From the NCBI GenBank assembly GCA_964609495.1, contig CAZSTA010000222.1, positions 1-5,752 of the forward strand: DNA of 5,752 nucleotides, given 5' to 3'. The stretch comes from CAZSTA01 sp964609495 [NCBI: uncultured bacterium] (GTDB lineage: Bacteria > CAZSTA01). This document shows, in pieces, positions 5,317 to 5,752 of this stretch. The notes beneath the pieces are model-generated. The model saw only the letters and a program-made list of their open reading frames with translations, ran no database searches and had not been told where the DNA came from. Each line of letters begins with the position of its first letter. The first letter of the stretch is position 1. Position numbers and translations under genes: made by a program.

Positions 5317-5752
5317 CTAGAAGCGTAAAAGTCCCACATACCATTTAATTATAGCCTCTCCCCATATCAGCGATAGGAAACCTCCTAAAGCTATCATTGG
5401 GCCATAGGGAACAGCTTCCTTTAACCCCTTCTTATAGACTATCATCCAGATCACTCCAACTATTCCACCTAGAAAAAAGGCTAGGAACAGAGCTAGGATA
5501 GTTCTGTTTATAAAGATAGTATAATACCATGGCACTTGGGAATACATACCGACTAAATTGGTCTTCCACCCCAGAAAGGCACCCAACATTGCCGCTAACT
5601 TTATATCTCCTCCTCCCATCTTTCCTCTACTCACCAAAGCTATTATAAGAAGCAAACCTCCTCCTATTAATAAGCCTCTTAGCGAATCTAGGATCGAGGG
5701 TTCCTCAGGAAGTAAACTCAATAATACACCTAATATTATCCCAGGTATAACT
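5317..5752 (-). CDS. pilD: Prepilin peptidase (type 4 leader peptidase), N-terminus outside window
   Basis: The frame is open from the right window edge to a TAG at 5319-5317, so about 145 C-terminal residues are seen. An internal TTG at 5721 is not a convincing start, because the reading continues upstream through VIPGIILGVLL, which matches the family's conserved P-G-x-x-L-G-L stretch. The motif GKMGGGDIKLAAMLGAFLGW contains the conserved G-D of the aspartic peptidase A24 family; this Asp (codon 5607-5605) is the second catalytic aspartate, the first lying beyond the window. Three or four hydrophobic segments follow, with the usual late motif PYGPMIALGGFLSLIWG. The enzyme is an inner-membrane protease that cleaves type III leaders after Gly and usually N-methylates the new N-terminus. 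Likely substrates include the three prepilins of this window. A stretch of about 16 residues (GMYSQVPWYYTIFINR) between the GW motif and the next helix looks longer than usual. Confidence 0.9.
   Translation of the reverse strand, partial: VIPGIILGVLLSLLPEEPSILDSLRGLLIGGGLLLIIALVSRGKMGGGDIKLAAMLGAFLGWKTNLVGMYSQVPWYYTIFINRTILALFLAFFLGGIVGVIWMIVYKKGLKEAVPYGPMIALGGFLSLIWGEAIIKWYVGLLRF

Noticed and set aside
5529-5545. TGGCAC on the plus strand, resembling half of a sigma-54 promoter
   Set aside because: The GC at the -12 position is absent at the required 10-bp spacing, and it lies inside the prepilin peptidase gene on the opposite strand.
5719-5721. TTG at 5721 as the start of a short membrane protein
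   Set aside because: The frame continues upstream to the window edge with conserved prepilin peptidase sequence, so this is an internal codon.

Overview
All genes in this window lie on the minus strand, so the biological order runs from high to low coordinates. It is an accessory type IV pilus / pseudopilus locus of a bacterium, together with its own regulators. In transcription order it holds: the C-terminal part of a prepilin peptidase (5752-5317, entering from outside the window); a membrane sensor histidine kinase (5194-3338); an NtrC-type sigma-54-dependent response regulator with an unusual C-terminal STAS domain (3312-1612); a non-coding junction with an intrinsic terminator followed at once by a near-consensus sigma-54 promoter (about 1611-1425); and three minor prepilin genes, namely a GspH/FimT-like (1424-957), a PilV/GspI-like (943-557) and a PilX-like one (510-1, running out of the window).

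The wiring can be read from the sequence. A sigma-70-like promoter (TTGATA, 17 bp, TAGAAT) lies in front of the kinase-regulator pair. The regulator keeps the GAFTGA loop that contacts sigma-54. Its operon ends at a hairpin plus T-run at about 1508-1486, and the next element is TGGCACAATAATTGC (1482-1468), which fits the -24/-12 class and sits about 30 nt upstream of the first prepilin gene. The simplest model is a PilS/PilR-like circuit: the kinase senses an extracytoplasmic cue, phosphorylates the regulator, and the regulator activates sigma-54 transcription of the minor prepilin operon, whose products are processed by the neighbouring peptidase.

Two features are out of the ordinary. The sigma-54 activator carries a SpoIIAA/RsbV-like STAS domain after its Fis-type helix-turn-helix, which suggests a second input of the anti-anti-sigma (partner-switching) type. 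Two of the three prepilins carry acidic loops that match calcium-binding EF-hand/dockerin-like patterns (residues 81-92 of the PilX-like protein and 115-126 of the GspH-like protein), which suggests calcium-stabilised minor pilins.

The organism cannot be named from this window. Moderate GC content and frequent AGA/AGG and ATA codons fit a little-characterised, possibly thermophilic bacterial lineage; this is only a hint. Extended Shine-Dalgarno sites, sigma-54 and the type IV pilus set show that it is bacterial. No RNA genes, mobile elements or CRISPR arrays were seen.
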